DNA of 8,995 nt, from positions 1 to 8,995 of the forward strand of contig JASIBM010000254.1 in the NCBI GenBank assembly GCA_030045175.1. The letters are read 5' to 3'. Both the position numbers and the translations under genes were made by a program. Source of the DNA: Streptosporangiaceae bacterium. Lineage in GTDB: Bacteria > Actinomycetota > Actinomycetes > Streptosporangiales > Streptosporangiaceae. Numbering within the stretch: position 1 is the first letter of the stretch; the number at the start of each line of letters is the position of its first letter. The notes under the pieces are model-generated. The model was not told where the DNA came from, ran no database searches, and worked only from the letters and a program-made list of their open reading frames with translations. Positions 1 to 5,939 of the stretch are shown piece by piece.

Positions 1-1
1 G

Positions 2-472
2 TCGCCCGGCGCTTCGCCCAGCGCTTCGCCCGGCCATTCGCCGAGCCCGTCGCCGACCGGCCGGCCGGGCAGCAGCCCGAGCCCGTCGCCGTCCGCGTCG
101 CAGCCACAGCTCACGGCCAAGCTCAGCGTCGCCGTCAGCGTGCTCGGCCTGCTCAAGCTCGGCGTTGCCACCGTGGTCGACGTGCAGGTCTCCGACGTGG
201 GCCAGGCGCCGACGAAGGCACTGACCGTAACGCTGGCCTTGCCGCCGGGAATCTCCCTGTCCAGCGCGGGCTCGGCCGGCTGGTCCTGCGGCCAGGGCGC
301 CGGCGGCAGCACGAGCTGCTCGGGCGGGTCGCTGGGCGCGGGAGCCGCCTCGACCGTGTCGTTCCACGTGCTGGTGATCAGCCTGAGCGCGTGCGGGGAG
401 GAGATCGTCGCCACCGCGGTCAGCGGGTCGCTGACCGCTAGTGGCCAGTCACCGGCCGATTGCCCGTTGTAG
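2..472 (+). CDS. Secreted protein with Ser/Pro-rich linker and DUF11-like C-terminal domain (5' end missing)
   Basis: The reading frame is open from the left edge, so only the last 156 residues are seen. The first ~36 are a low-complexity Ser/Pro/Ala/Gly linker of SPSPSP type, typical of extended wall-spanning or interdomain stretches in actinobacterial exported proteins. From about residue 37 a beta-rich domain follows, with alternating hydrophobics, a 'P-P-G' turn and a Gly-Trp-Ser-Cys segment, resembling DUF11/CARDB-type immunoglobulin-like repeats. Four cysteines (the WSC and TSC pair, one in ACGEE, one in the final DCPL) suggest disulfides and therefore an extracytoplasmic location. There is no membrane anchor or sorting signal at the C-terminus; the protein stops right after the last Cys. 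The N-terminus, any signal peptide and operon partners lie outside the window. The DUF11 assignment is by look only; function is unknown. Confidence 0.8.
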   Translation, partial: SPGASPSASPGHSPSPSPTGRPGSSPSPSPSASQPQLTAKLSVAVSVLGLLKLGVATVVDVQVSDVGQAPTKALTVTLALPPGISLSSAGSAGWSCGQGAGGSTSCSGGSLGAGAASTVSFHVLVISLSACGEEIVATAVSGSLTASGQSPADCPL

Positions 473-484
473 CGCGGCCAGGCC

Positions 485-512
485 CGCGGGCGAGCCCGCG
501 CTCCGGCCGGAG
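485..512. terminator. GC-rich hairpin between convergent genes
   Basis: Between the two converging stop codons lies CGCGGG (485-490), a four-base loop, then CCCGCG (495-500), followed directly by the 12-base palindrome CTCCGGCCGGAG (501-512). There is no T-tract on either strand, so this is a strong RNA hairpin that may act as a bidirectional terminator, as often seen in high-GC actinomycetes, rather than a textbook intrinsic terminator. Confidence 0.4.
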
Positions 513-519
513 CCCCGGC

Positions 520-942
520 CTAGTCATCGGTCGATGAGCGCAGGCGCTTGGTCTGCGCCCGACGCTGCTTGTCCGCGAGCCTGCGCTCGACGGCCGCGCG
601 GCTTGGCCTGGTCTGGCGGCGAACCCGAGGCGGTGGCGCTGTGGCCTCGGTCAGCACCTGCGACATGCGCTCCGCCGCCGATTCCCTGTTCCGAAGCTGC
701 GACCGGTACTCCGACGCGGTGACCGTGATGACGCCATCGGCCAGCCGGTCCCTGAGCGCGCCGAGCGCGCGCTCCTTCATCGCTGGCGCCAGCGCCGACG
801 ACGCCAGCAGATCGTAGGAGAGTGCGACTCGAGTATCAGCGGTGTTGACCGACTGCCCGCCCGGCCCAGGCGACCTGGAGAACCGCCAGGTGAGCTCGTC
901 GGGCGGGATCAGCGTGCCGCGCACCCAGACTTCGAGGCTCAC
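520..942 (-). CDS. arfB: Peptidyl-tRNA hydrolase ArfB (alternative ribosome rescue, GGQ domain)
   Basis: ArfB (YaeJ) enters ribosomes stalled without an A-site codon and hydrolyses the peptidyl-tRNA, releasing the nascent chain without a stop codon. The 140-residue protein has the family's usual length. The release-factor catalytic loop is seen as R-S-P-G-P-G-G-Q at residues 23-30, followed by S-V-N-T, as in the family signature. Residues 1-100 form the catalytic domain. Residues ~105-136 are a Lys/Arg-rich tail (RVRRQTRPSR and KQRRAQTKRLR stretches), the part that in characterised ArfB inserts into the empty mRNA entry channel. The start is a GTG with only a weak upstream purine stretch, but the N-terminus aligns well by eye with the family. 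The gene converges on the secreted-protein gene and appears monocistronic. Related prfH-type or class I release factors are excluded by the short length and basic tail. Confidence 0.95.
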   Translation of the reverse strand: MSLEVWVRGTLIPPDELTWRFSRSPGPGGQSVNTADTRVALSYDLLASSALAPAMKERALGALRDRLADGVITVTASEYRSQLRNRESAAERMSQVLTEATAPPPRVRRQTRPSRAAVERRLADKQRRAQTKRLRSSTDD

Positions 943-1096
943 GGCTGCCGCCGGTCGCGGGCCAGTACCACCAGGTCGTGCGGGGATCTCATGGCTCTAT
1001 TGTCCAGGAGGGTCGTCACGAGGCTCAATGGACGCGCACAAGGCACGTGTTACCACCCATAACGACTTTCTGGACGGACTTTGTTGCAGTGAAATG

Positions 1097-1126
1097 TTGC
1101 GCGGGTTGCATTGGCAACGCTAACGT
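1097..1126 (+). promoter_or_regulatory. Candidate sigma70-type promoter of the surface operon
   Basis: TTGCGC (1097-1102) and TAACGT (1121-1126, fits TANNNT) are separated by 18 bases, in the most AT-rich part of the 217-base gap between arfB and the next gene. A start near 1133 would leave a leader of roughly 27 bases containing the ribosome-binding site. The -35 match is only partial, so this is a candidate. Confidence 0.3.
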
Positions 1127-1139
1127 CCGTAAAGCGTTG
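1115..1139. promoter_or_regulatory. Perfect 7-bp inverted repeat, possible operator
   Basis: CAACGCT (1115-1121) and AGCGTTG (1133-1139) are exact reverse complements separated by 11 bases. The repeat covers the candidate -10 element and start point, about 20 bases before the start codon of the membrane-protein gene, where a repressor operator would be expected. A smaller hairpin, GTTGC (1105-1109) with GCAAC (1114-1118), overlaps its left arm, so the two structures would be mutually exclusive as RNA. No regulator family can be named from this. Confidence 0.35.
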
Positions 1140-1159
1140 TTCTAGGGGAGGGCCACGCT

Positions 1160-2815
1160 ATGAGCCAGGGCAAGTGGGTTCGGGGCAAGCCTGGCAGCAT
1201 CACCGGTACCGTCGTACCCGCGCCGGCGTCCGATGACGCGGCGCCGCAGGCGCCACAGGCTCCTGTCGGGCTGCCCTCGTTCCCGCAGAGCCGCGCCGGG
1301 GAGCAGCGCGCGGACCAGCAGCGCACGGACCAGTACCGCGACCGCGCGGACGAGGCGAACCCGTTGCCACGCCGACGTCCGGGTGAGCACCGCCCCGGCC
1401 CGCGCGCATCCAGCCGGGGCACGGCCGGGGCACCCGCGCGTCAGTCGCAGCATGAACCACCCCGGCTTCCGGACAATGTCAGGTCATTGTTCAAGCCCGT
1501 CCTCACCGCTCCCGCGTCGGCGCGGAGCTCGCCAGGGGGGACGATCCAAGGGAACCCGCCGCAAGGCTTGCCCGCAGGGGCGGCACCAAGGAACCGGCGG
1601 CCAGGCTGGCCGGCGCAGACCCCAGGGAGTCCGACGCGGTTCGTCGCCGATGCTGACATTCCCGCCGGATCTGGCCTGGCCGGGCTCGCCGACGGCCCCG
1701 GCAGTCTCCGGCCGGTGGCGAGCTCGCCGCGGCCGGTTGCCGACGGCCAGGCCGGGGCGGCAGCGCAGTCGCGCCAGACTATAGCCGGGCCACAGCAACC
1801 GGCGACGGGGCCGAGCCGTGGGCACCGGCAGGCACGCCGCGGCACGGGCCAGGGCCGAGGTGGTCAACGGCTGGCGCGGCTGGCGCCGCGCGCGGCCGAC
1901 GCCGATCCACGGCCGAGATACGGCCGCCAGGTCGTCTGGCTCATCGCCCTGACCGTCCTCGCCCTGCTGACGGCGGCAGGGACGGTCGTCGCGCTCGTTC
2001 AGCTCCACGGCTCCGGCGCGAGCCTCAGCGCCGATACCGGCCCGGCGGGACCTGGCGGCGGCCAGGACGGCCTGTCCGTGGCCGCGGCCACCAGGGCGCA
2101 GGCGGCGGCCTGGATCGCGAGGGAGATCAGCCGAAGCTCGATCATCGCGTGTGACTCGCTGATGTGCGCCGACCTCGCGCGGGCGGGCGTGCCCTCGCTG
2201 AACCTGATGGTGATAGGGCCGACCACGCCTGACCCGCTCGGCGCCGACGTCGTGGCCGCTACCCCGGTGCTGCGCAGCCAGTTTGGCGGCCGCTTGGCGA
2301 GCGTGTACGCGCCGCTGGTGCTCGCCAGCTTCGGTACCGGCGCAACCAGGGTCGACGTGCGGGCGGTCGCACCGGACGGCGCCGCGGCGTACCAGGCGGC
2401 CCTGCGCCAGGACGTGGCGGCGAGGAAGATCTTCGGGACACGGCTGCTCAGCAACAGCCGCATCACGCTGCCAGCCGGCGCCAGGGCCGACCTGATCGCC
2501 GGCCGGGTAGATCCCCGGCTGCTGCTGACGCTTCCCTTGCTCGCCGACCAGCACCCGATCGTGATCTTGGGCTTCTATGACCAGGCACCGGGGGCCGGGC
2601 CAGGCGTTCCGCTGACCGGAGCGGAGCTCTCGGCGAGCGACGGCCAGGCGACAGGCCTCAGCCCGGCCGCGTACCGCCACTGGCTGGTCAATCTCCTGCT
2701 CAGCCAGCGCGCGCCTTACCGGGCCGTCAGCGTCCGCTCAATGGTCGACAACGGCCTGCCGGTCGTTTCTGTCAGGTTCTCCAGACCAAGTCCTTTCGGG
2801 CTGATACATGTGTAG
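1160..2815 (+). CDS. Uncharacterised single-pass membrane protein with disordered Pro/Arg-rich cytoplasmic N-terminus
   Basis: I cannot name a family. The 551-residue protein starts at ATG 1160, preceded by a strong ribosome-binding site (AGGGGAGG, about 7 bases away). Residues 1-257 are Pro/Gly/Arg/Gln/Ser-rich and look disordered. One hydrophobic segment follows at about 258-281 (starting VVWLIALTV) with basic residues before it, predicting N-in/C-out topology. After a Gly/Ser/Pro linker, residues ~300-551 form a compact-looking globular domain outside the membrane. It has an early Ala-rich helix, a C-x4-C pair (Cys331, Cys336) that could form a disulfide, and strand-like segments such as LLLTLPLLA and PIVILGFYD. 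No catalytic motif is recognised. It is first in an apparent operon with the DUF4397 protein and class F sortase, so a role in sensing, assembly or anchoring at the cell surface is plausible inference only. Confidence 0.9.
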   Translation: MSQGKWVRGKPGSITGTVVPAPASDDAAPQAPQAPVGLPSFPQSRAGEQRADQQRTDQYRDRADEANPLPRRRPGEHRPGPRASSRGTAGAPARQSQHEPPRLPDNVRSLFKPVLTAPASARSSPGGTIQGNPPQGLPAGAAPRNRRPGWPAQTPGSPTRFVADADIPAGSGLAGLADGPGSLRPVASSPRPVADGQAGAAAQSRQTIAGPQQPATGPSRGHRQARRGTGQGRGGQRLARLAPRAADADPRPRYGRQVVWLIALTVLALLTAAGTVVALVQLHGSGASLSADTGPAGPGGGQDGLSVAAATRAQAAAWIAREISRSSIIACDSLMCADLARAGVPSLNLMVIGPTTPDPLGADVVAATPVLRSQFGGRLASVYAPLVLASFGTGATRVDVRAVAPDGAAAYQAALRQDVAARKIFGTRLLSNSRITLPAGARADLIAGRVDPRLLLTLPLLADQHPIVILGFYDQAPGAGPGVPLTGAELSASDGQATGLSPAAYRHWLVNLLLSQRAPYRAVSVRSMVDNGLPVVSVRFSRPSPFGLIHV

Positions 2816-2816
2816 C

Positions 2817-2831
2817 TGGGCGGCCCGCCCA
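2817..2831 (+). promoter_or_regulatory. Short intercistronic hairpin
   Basis: Two bases after the stop codon, TGGGCG (2817-2822) pairs exactly with CGCCCA (2826-2831) across a three-base loop. There is no T-tract, so it is more likely an mRNA-stabilising or partial attenuating hairpin between the first and second genes than a full terminator. Confidence 0.3.
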
Positions 2832-2846
2832 TGCCGAGGGCTGGTT

Positions 2847-2870
2847 TGCTTCATGTCTAGGGGTGAAGCA
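2847..2870 (+). promoter_or_regulatory. Hairpin presenting the ribosome-binding site of the DUF4397 gene
   Basis: TGCTTCA (2847-2853) is the exact reverse complement of TGAAGCA (2864-2870). The ten-base loop carries most of the Shine-Dalgarno sequence (AGGGG), whose TGA continues into the 3' arm, and the last paired base is the A of the ATG. Folding would therefore affect ribosome loading directly. Whether it is used for control is inference. Confidence 0.4.
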
Positions 2871-3772
2871 TGAGAGGTGGATCGAGGCTCGCTCGCACTG
2901 CCGGCCTGCTCGCGCCCATCGCGGCCGGACTGTGGCTGCTGGCCGGCGCCAGCGCCGGGCTGGCCCCGGCGGCCGCCGCGACGTCCGCATCCGGCGGATA
3001 CGGCTGGCTCCGGCTGGCTCACCTGTCGCCGAATACGCCGGCCGTCGATGTGTACCTGTACTCCTTCGGGGACGCCAACGCCGTGCTCGTGGTCCATCAC
3101 GTGGCCTACGGAACGGTATCGGCCTATCAGCGCCTGCCCAGCGGCGAGTACACGGTCGCCATGCGCGCGGCGGGGGCTCCGGCATCGGCCGCGCCTGTGA
3201 TCTCCGCGACCGTGGACGTTCACCCTGGCCACGCGTACACGGTGGCTGGCATGGGCCCGGCCAAGGGCTTGCGCCTCGTGGTGCTCTCTGACCGGCTGAG
3301 GACGCCGCGCGGCAAGGCGCTTGTGCGGATAATCCAGGCATCCCTGGTCGAGCACCGGGTCACGGTCAAGGCGGGCAGTCACGTGCTCGTCAGCAACCTG
3401 CCCTTTGCCACCGTCAGCGCGTACCGGGCGGTGTCACCAGGCACCTGGTCGGTACGCGCGATCGGCCTGACCGAGCGGGCTCAGGCCACGATCACGCTCT
3501 CCGCGGGCACGATTCACACGATCGTGGTGCTCGACGATCCTGGTCGCCTCGGCCTCGACGACATCGTGGACGCGGCAGGCAGCCGGGTCGTGCCCGTCGG
3601 GGCGCCAGCGACAGGGCTCGGCGGCACCGCGCCGCGACCAGGCCCGTCCGACCTGCGCTGGCTGGTCCTGATCGGCTGCGGACTGCTGCTCGGCCTTTAT
3701 GGCGCCAGGTGGGCAGTCTGGCCAGCCGGTTCCCGCGTTCCTGGTCGTCGCAGGCCACCGTCGGTGACGTGA
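2870..3772 (+). CDS. DUF4397 domain surface protein with signal peptide and C-terminal membrane anchor
   Basis: The 300-residue protein starts at ATG 2870 behind AGGGGTGA. Residues 1-37 are a Sec signal peptide: a basic start, a hydrophobic core, and an Ala-rich end near 34-37. Residues ~44-160 match the DUF4397 pattern, with WLRLAHLSPNTPAVDVYL, then a 'YGTVSAYQRLPSGEYTV' segment. A related second half at ~151-222 repeats this layout (VRIIQAS, then FATVSAYRAVSPGTWSV). The tail has LGGTAP (250-255), a hydrophobic segment 263-283 and a basic end (GRRRPP), the architecture of a sortase substrate but without LPXTG. DUF4397 has no established biochemical activity; the beta-sandwich is expected to act outside the cell. 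The gene is followed by a class F sortase with a GTGA overlap, which suggests translational coupling and that the sortase acts on this protein. Confidence 0.93.
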   Translation: MRGGSRLARTAGLLAPIAAGLWLLAGASAGLAPAAAATSASGGYGWLRLAHLSPNTPAVDVYLYSFGDANAVLVVHHVAYGTVSAYQRLPSGEYTVAMRAAGAPASAAPVISATVDVHPGHAYTVAGMGPAKGLRLVVLSDRLRTPRGKALVRIIQASLVEHRVTVKAGSHVLVSNLPFATVSAYRAVSPGTWSVRAIGLTERAQATITLSAGTIHTIVVLDDPGRLGLDDIVDAAGSRVVPVGAPATGLGGTAPRPGPSDLRWLVLIGCGLLLGLYGARWAVWPAGSRVPGRRRPPSVT

Positions 3773-4545
3773 GCCGGCACGCTGGCCCCGCCAGCCCGGT
3801 TCGCATCCCCGCACTGCGCGCAGCTGGCAGGCCAGCGCCCAGGCACCGGCGGCCTGGGCCAGCCTGGCGGCAACGGCTCACCCGCCGGGTCAGCCTCAGC
3901 CGCCGGGCCGGCCTTGCGCTCATCGCTTGCGGTGCCGTCGTGGTCGCGGTCGGGGTGGCCGGCTGGGTCCTGACCGGCAGCCCGGCCGGGCAGGCGGACA
4001 ATGCCGCGACTGGCCCTGTTCCGCACGTCCGAGCGCCGTCGGGCCGGACCGCGCCGCGCGAGGCTGGCTCGGCCCAGGTTGCCAGGCCGGTGCGGCTGGT
4101 GATCCCGGCGATCGGCGTCAGCACCCGGCTCATCCGCCTCGGCATCACCAGCTCGGGCGCGGTGGCCGTCCCTGACACCGTGGACGTGGCCGGGTGGTTC
4201 ACCGGCAGCCCCCGGCCCGGGGCGATCGGCTCAGCCGTGATACTCGGGCACATCGACTCCAGGCTAGGGCCCGGGGTGTTCTTCAGGCTCAGGCTGCTGC
4301 ATCGCGGTCAGCGTGTCTACGTCGTCCGCGCCAACCGCAGCGTGGCCACGTTCAAGGTCACCATGATCCGCTTGGTGGCCAAGGCCACGTTTCCCTCGGC
4401 CGCCGTGTACGGGCCGGTGCCCGACGCGGAGCTACGGCTGATCACCTGCGGCGGCCAGTTCGACTACGCGACCGGCTCCTACCTGTCCAACGTCATCGTC
4501 TACGCGACGCTGGTCGCCACGCCACCAGCCCCGCCCCGCACATGA
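3769..4545 (+). CDS. Class F sortase
   Basis: Sortases are membrane-anchored cysteine transpeptidases that cleave a sorting motif and join the protein to the cell wall. I chose the GTG at 3769, overlapping the upstream TGA as GTGA, giving 258 residues; an in-frame GTG at 3709 would add 20 residues with no clear benefit. Residues 1-46 are basic and cytoplasmic, and 47-69 form the membrane anchor. The catalytic domain spans ~105-250, with VRLVIPAIGV, then AVILGHID (His161), the 'GPGVFFRLRLLHRGQRV' segment and LRLITCGG (Cys227), the pattern of actinobacterial class F enzymes. Between Cys227 and the C-terminus the only Arg is the penultimate residue. By eye, Asn241 falls where Staphylococcus SrtA has its catalytic Arg197, so the third catalytic residue is not assigned; Arg223 lies close by in sequence. 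The likely substrate is the preceding DUF4397 protein. Confidence 0.93.
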   Translation: MSRHAGPASPVRIPALRAAGRPAPRHRRPGPAWRQRLTRRVSLSRRAGLALIACGAVVVAVGVAGWVLTGSPAGQADNAATGPVPHVRAPSGRTAPREAGSAQVARPVRLVIPAIGVSTRLIRLGITSSGAVAVPDTVDVAGWFTGSPRPGAIGSAVILGHIDSRLGPGVFFRLRLLHRGQRVYVVRANRSVATFKVTMIRLVAKATFPSAAVYGPVPDAELRLITCGGQFDYATGSYLSNVIVYATLVATPPAPPRT

Positions 4546-4646
4546 TCCCGCCAGCCCCCGGCCGACCCCCGCCCAAGCGTGATCCCGCCAGCCGCCCGGC
4601 CGACCCCGACCCGAGCGTGATCCCGCCGGTTCACCCCGACCGCCCC
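4544..4646. repeat. Three direct tandem repeats of 37-38 bp after the sortase gene
   Basis: Units start at 4544, 4581 and 4619. Each opens with GATCCCGCC. The first two are near-identical over their length (then C/G-rich, GGCCGACCCC, ending AGCGT) and the third is diverged and shorter. The first unit begins inside the sortase stop codon. The period is not a multiple of three, and no coding capacity is evident. Three contiguous units without spacers exclude a CRISPR array. Confidence 0.75.
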
Positions 4647-4787
4647 ACAAGTCACTTAGTTCTCTCACGTCACAGATCTTGATCATTCTCGCCGGATGAA
4701 TGACGGATTGGTCCGGTTACCCCGGGTGAAGGGCACATTGACCAGGCCGACGGCGGTCGGGCAACCACCGCGAGCTGAGAGATCTGC
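4647..4787. other. Non-coding upstream region of the MBL-fold hydrolase gene
   Basis: This stretch contains a short relatively AT-rich patch around 4650-4700 and two copies of AGATCT (4674-4679 and 4780-4785). No convincing -35/-10 pair is seen. A short reading frame beginning at ATG 4696 runs into and overlaps the hydrolase gene in another frame and does not look real. Confidence 0.3.
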
Positions 4788-5888
4788 GTGGTATGCCAGA
4801 ATGTTCCCGTGCGGCCTCCCGATCCTGGCTCTGCCGGGCACTCGCCCGGCGAACAATCGCGGAGCCAGCGGCATCAGTGGCTGGAGGAAGGGCCGCATCA
4901 GGTCGCGCCCGGCGTGCACCGGATTCCGCTGCCGTTGCCGATGGACGGCCTGCGCGCGGTCAACGCCTACGCCATCGAGGCGAGCGACGGCCTCGTCATG
5001 ATCGACTCTGGCTGGCTGCTCGACGAGACCGAGGCCACGCTCAAGCGCTCCCTGGCGCGGATGGGCGCCGGGCTCGGCGACATCCGCAGCTTCCTGGTCA
5101 CTCACATCCATCGTGACCACTTCACGCAGGCTATTGCGCTGCGCCGGACGTTCGGGATGAAGGTCGCGCTCGGCATCGAAGAGCGGCACTCGCTGCACGC
5201 CCTGCTTAGCCGCGATCCGGGCGCCCTGTCCACCCGGGCCATGCGCCTGATCTCGGCGGGCGCGCATCCGCTGATCGAGAAGATGGTGCAGGCCGGCATG
5301 CAGCCACCCACTCCGGATGACGGGTACGAGGAGCCGGACGAGTGGATCACCTCAGGCCAGTCCTTCGACCTGGGCACCCGCACGCTCGAGGCGATCGCGA
5401 CGCCCGGTCACACCAGGGGTCACGTGGTGTTCGCCGACCACGCCGCCGGCCTGCTCTTCGCCGGCGATCACGTGCTGCCGCACATCACCCCGTCGATCAG
5501 CCTCGAAGCCGCTCCGACGGACCTGCCGTTGCATGACTACATCGAGTCACTCAGGCTGGTGCGCCAGATGCCCGACCTGACGCTGCTGCCCGCCCACGGC
5601 CCGGTTGCCCCGAGCGTGCACGCGCGGGTCGACGAGCTGCTCGACCATCACGACGCCCGGCTGCGGATCATGTCCGCCGTGCTCGCCGATGGCCCGGTCA
5701 CCGCCTACCAGGTCGCGCTCGCCGTCAAGTGGACCTCACGCGAGCGCAACCTGGTCGACCTGGACCTGATAAATCAGGTGCTCGCCATCGGCGAGACCCA
5801 GGCGCACCTGGATCTGCTCGTCGCACGGGGCCAGGCCACGGCGACGGTCGCCGAAGATAGCATCCGCTACTACCAGCTCAGCGGCTGA
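4788..5888 (+). CDS. MBL-fold metallo-hydrolase with LACTB2-like C-terminal winged helix
   Basis: A 366-residue metallo-beta-lactamase-fold hydrolase. The zinc-binding signature is complete: H106-I-H108-R-D110-H111, H208 (TPGHT), D227 (FAGDH) and H270 (LPAHG). Residues ~40-275 form the alphabeta/betaalpha core. Residues ~285-366 resemble the winged-helix domain found at the C-terminus of LACTB2-type proteins (GPVTAYQVA and later DLLVARGQATA segments). LACTB2 itself is an RNA endonuclease, but many bacterial relatives act on thioesters or other small molecules, so the substrate here is unknown. The first ~35 residues are hydrophilic and unlike the core. The GTG start at 4788 is the longest choice, with a weak GAGAG upstream; GTG 4809 is possible. 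Family similarity starts around residue 38, so the true start is uncertain. The gene stands alone, converging on psuG. Confidence 0.93.
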   Translation: MVCQNVPVRPPDPGSAGHSPGEQSRSQRHQWLEEGPHQVAPGVHRIPLPLPMDGLRAVNAYAIEASDGLVMIDSGWLLDETEATLKRSLARMGAGLGDIRSFLVTHIHRDHFTQAIALRRTFGMKVALGIEERHSLHALLSRDPGALSTRAMRLISAGAHPLIEKMVQAGMQPPTPDDGYEEPDEWITSGQSFDLGTRTLEAIATPGHTRGHVVFADHAAGLLFAGDHVLPHITPSISLEAAPTDLPLHDYIESLRLVRQMPDLTLLPAHGPVAPSVHARVDELLDHHDARLRIMSAVLADGPVTAYQVALAVKWTSRERNLVDLDLINQVLAIGETQAHLDLLVARGQATATVAEDSIRYYQLSG

Positions 5889-5889
5889 G

Positions 5890-5916
5890 CACGCCGGGGG
5901 GACGGACGCAGGCGTG
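5890..5916. terminator. Weak inverted repeat between convergent genes
   Basis: CACGCC (5890-5895) pairs with GGCGTG (5911-5916) across a 15-base loop, in the 51-base gap between the stop codons of the hydrolase and psuG. No T-tract is present; a terminator role is suggested only by position. Confidence 0.22.
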
Positions 5917-5939
5917 GGCGGGATGCGGGCGGGGCGACC

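Noticed and set aside
1484..2680. 398-residue open frame on the minus strand
   Set aside because: It lies antisense within the membrane-protein gene, is extremely Arg/Pro/Gly-rich, and reflects the lack of stop codons in GC-rich DNA; the plus-strand gene has a good ribosome-binding site and a plausible topology.
2738..3382. 214-residue minus-strand frame across the DUF4397 gene
   Set aside because: Arg/His-rich shadow of a recognised domain on the other strand, with no family resemblance.
3709..3768. Upstream GTG start for the sortase
   Set aside because: It would give a 60-base overlap with the DUF4397 gene and add no family-like residues; the GTGA overlap at 3769 is the more usual coupled arrangement.
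3492..4253. 253-residue minus-strand frame across the DUF4397/sortase junction
   Set aside because: Antisense to two recognised genes; its composition is biased to Arg, Pro, Thr and Ala as expected from shadows.
4544..4646. Possible CRISPR array or integration site
   Set aside because: Units are directly adjacent, diverged and without spacers; no integrase or tRNA gene is present.
4683..5267. 194-residue minus-strand frame over the 5' part of the MBL gene
   Set aside because: Antisense to the zinc-binding core and without recognisable motifs.
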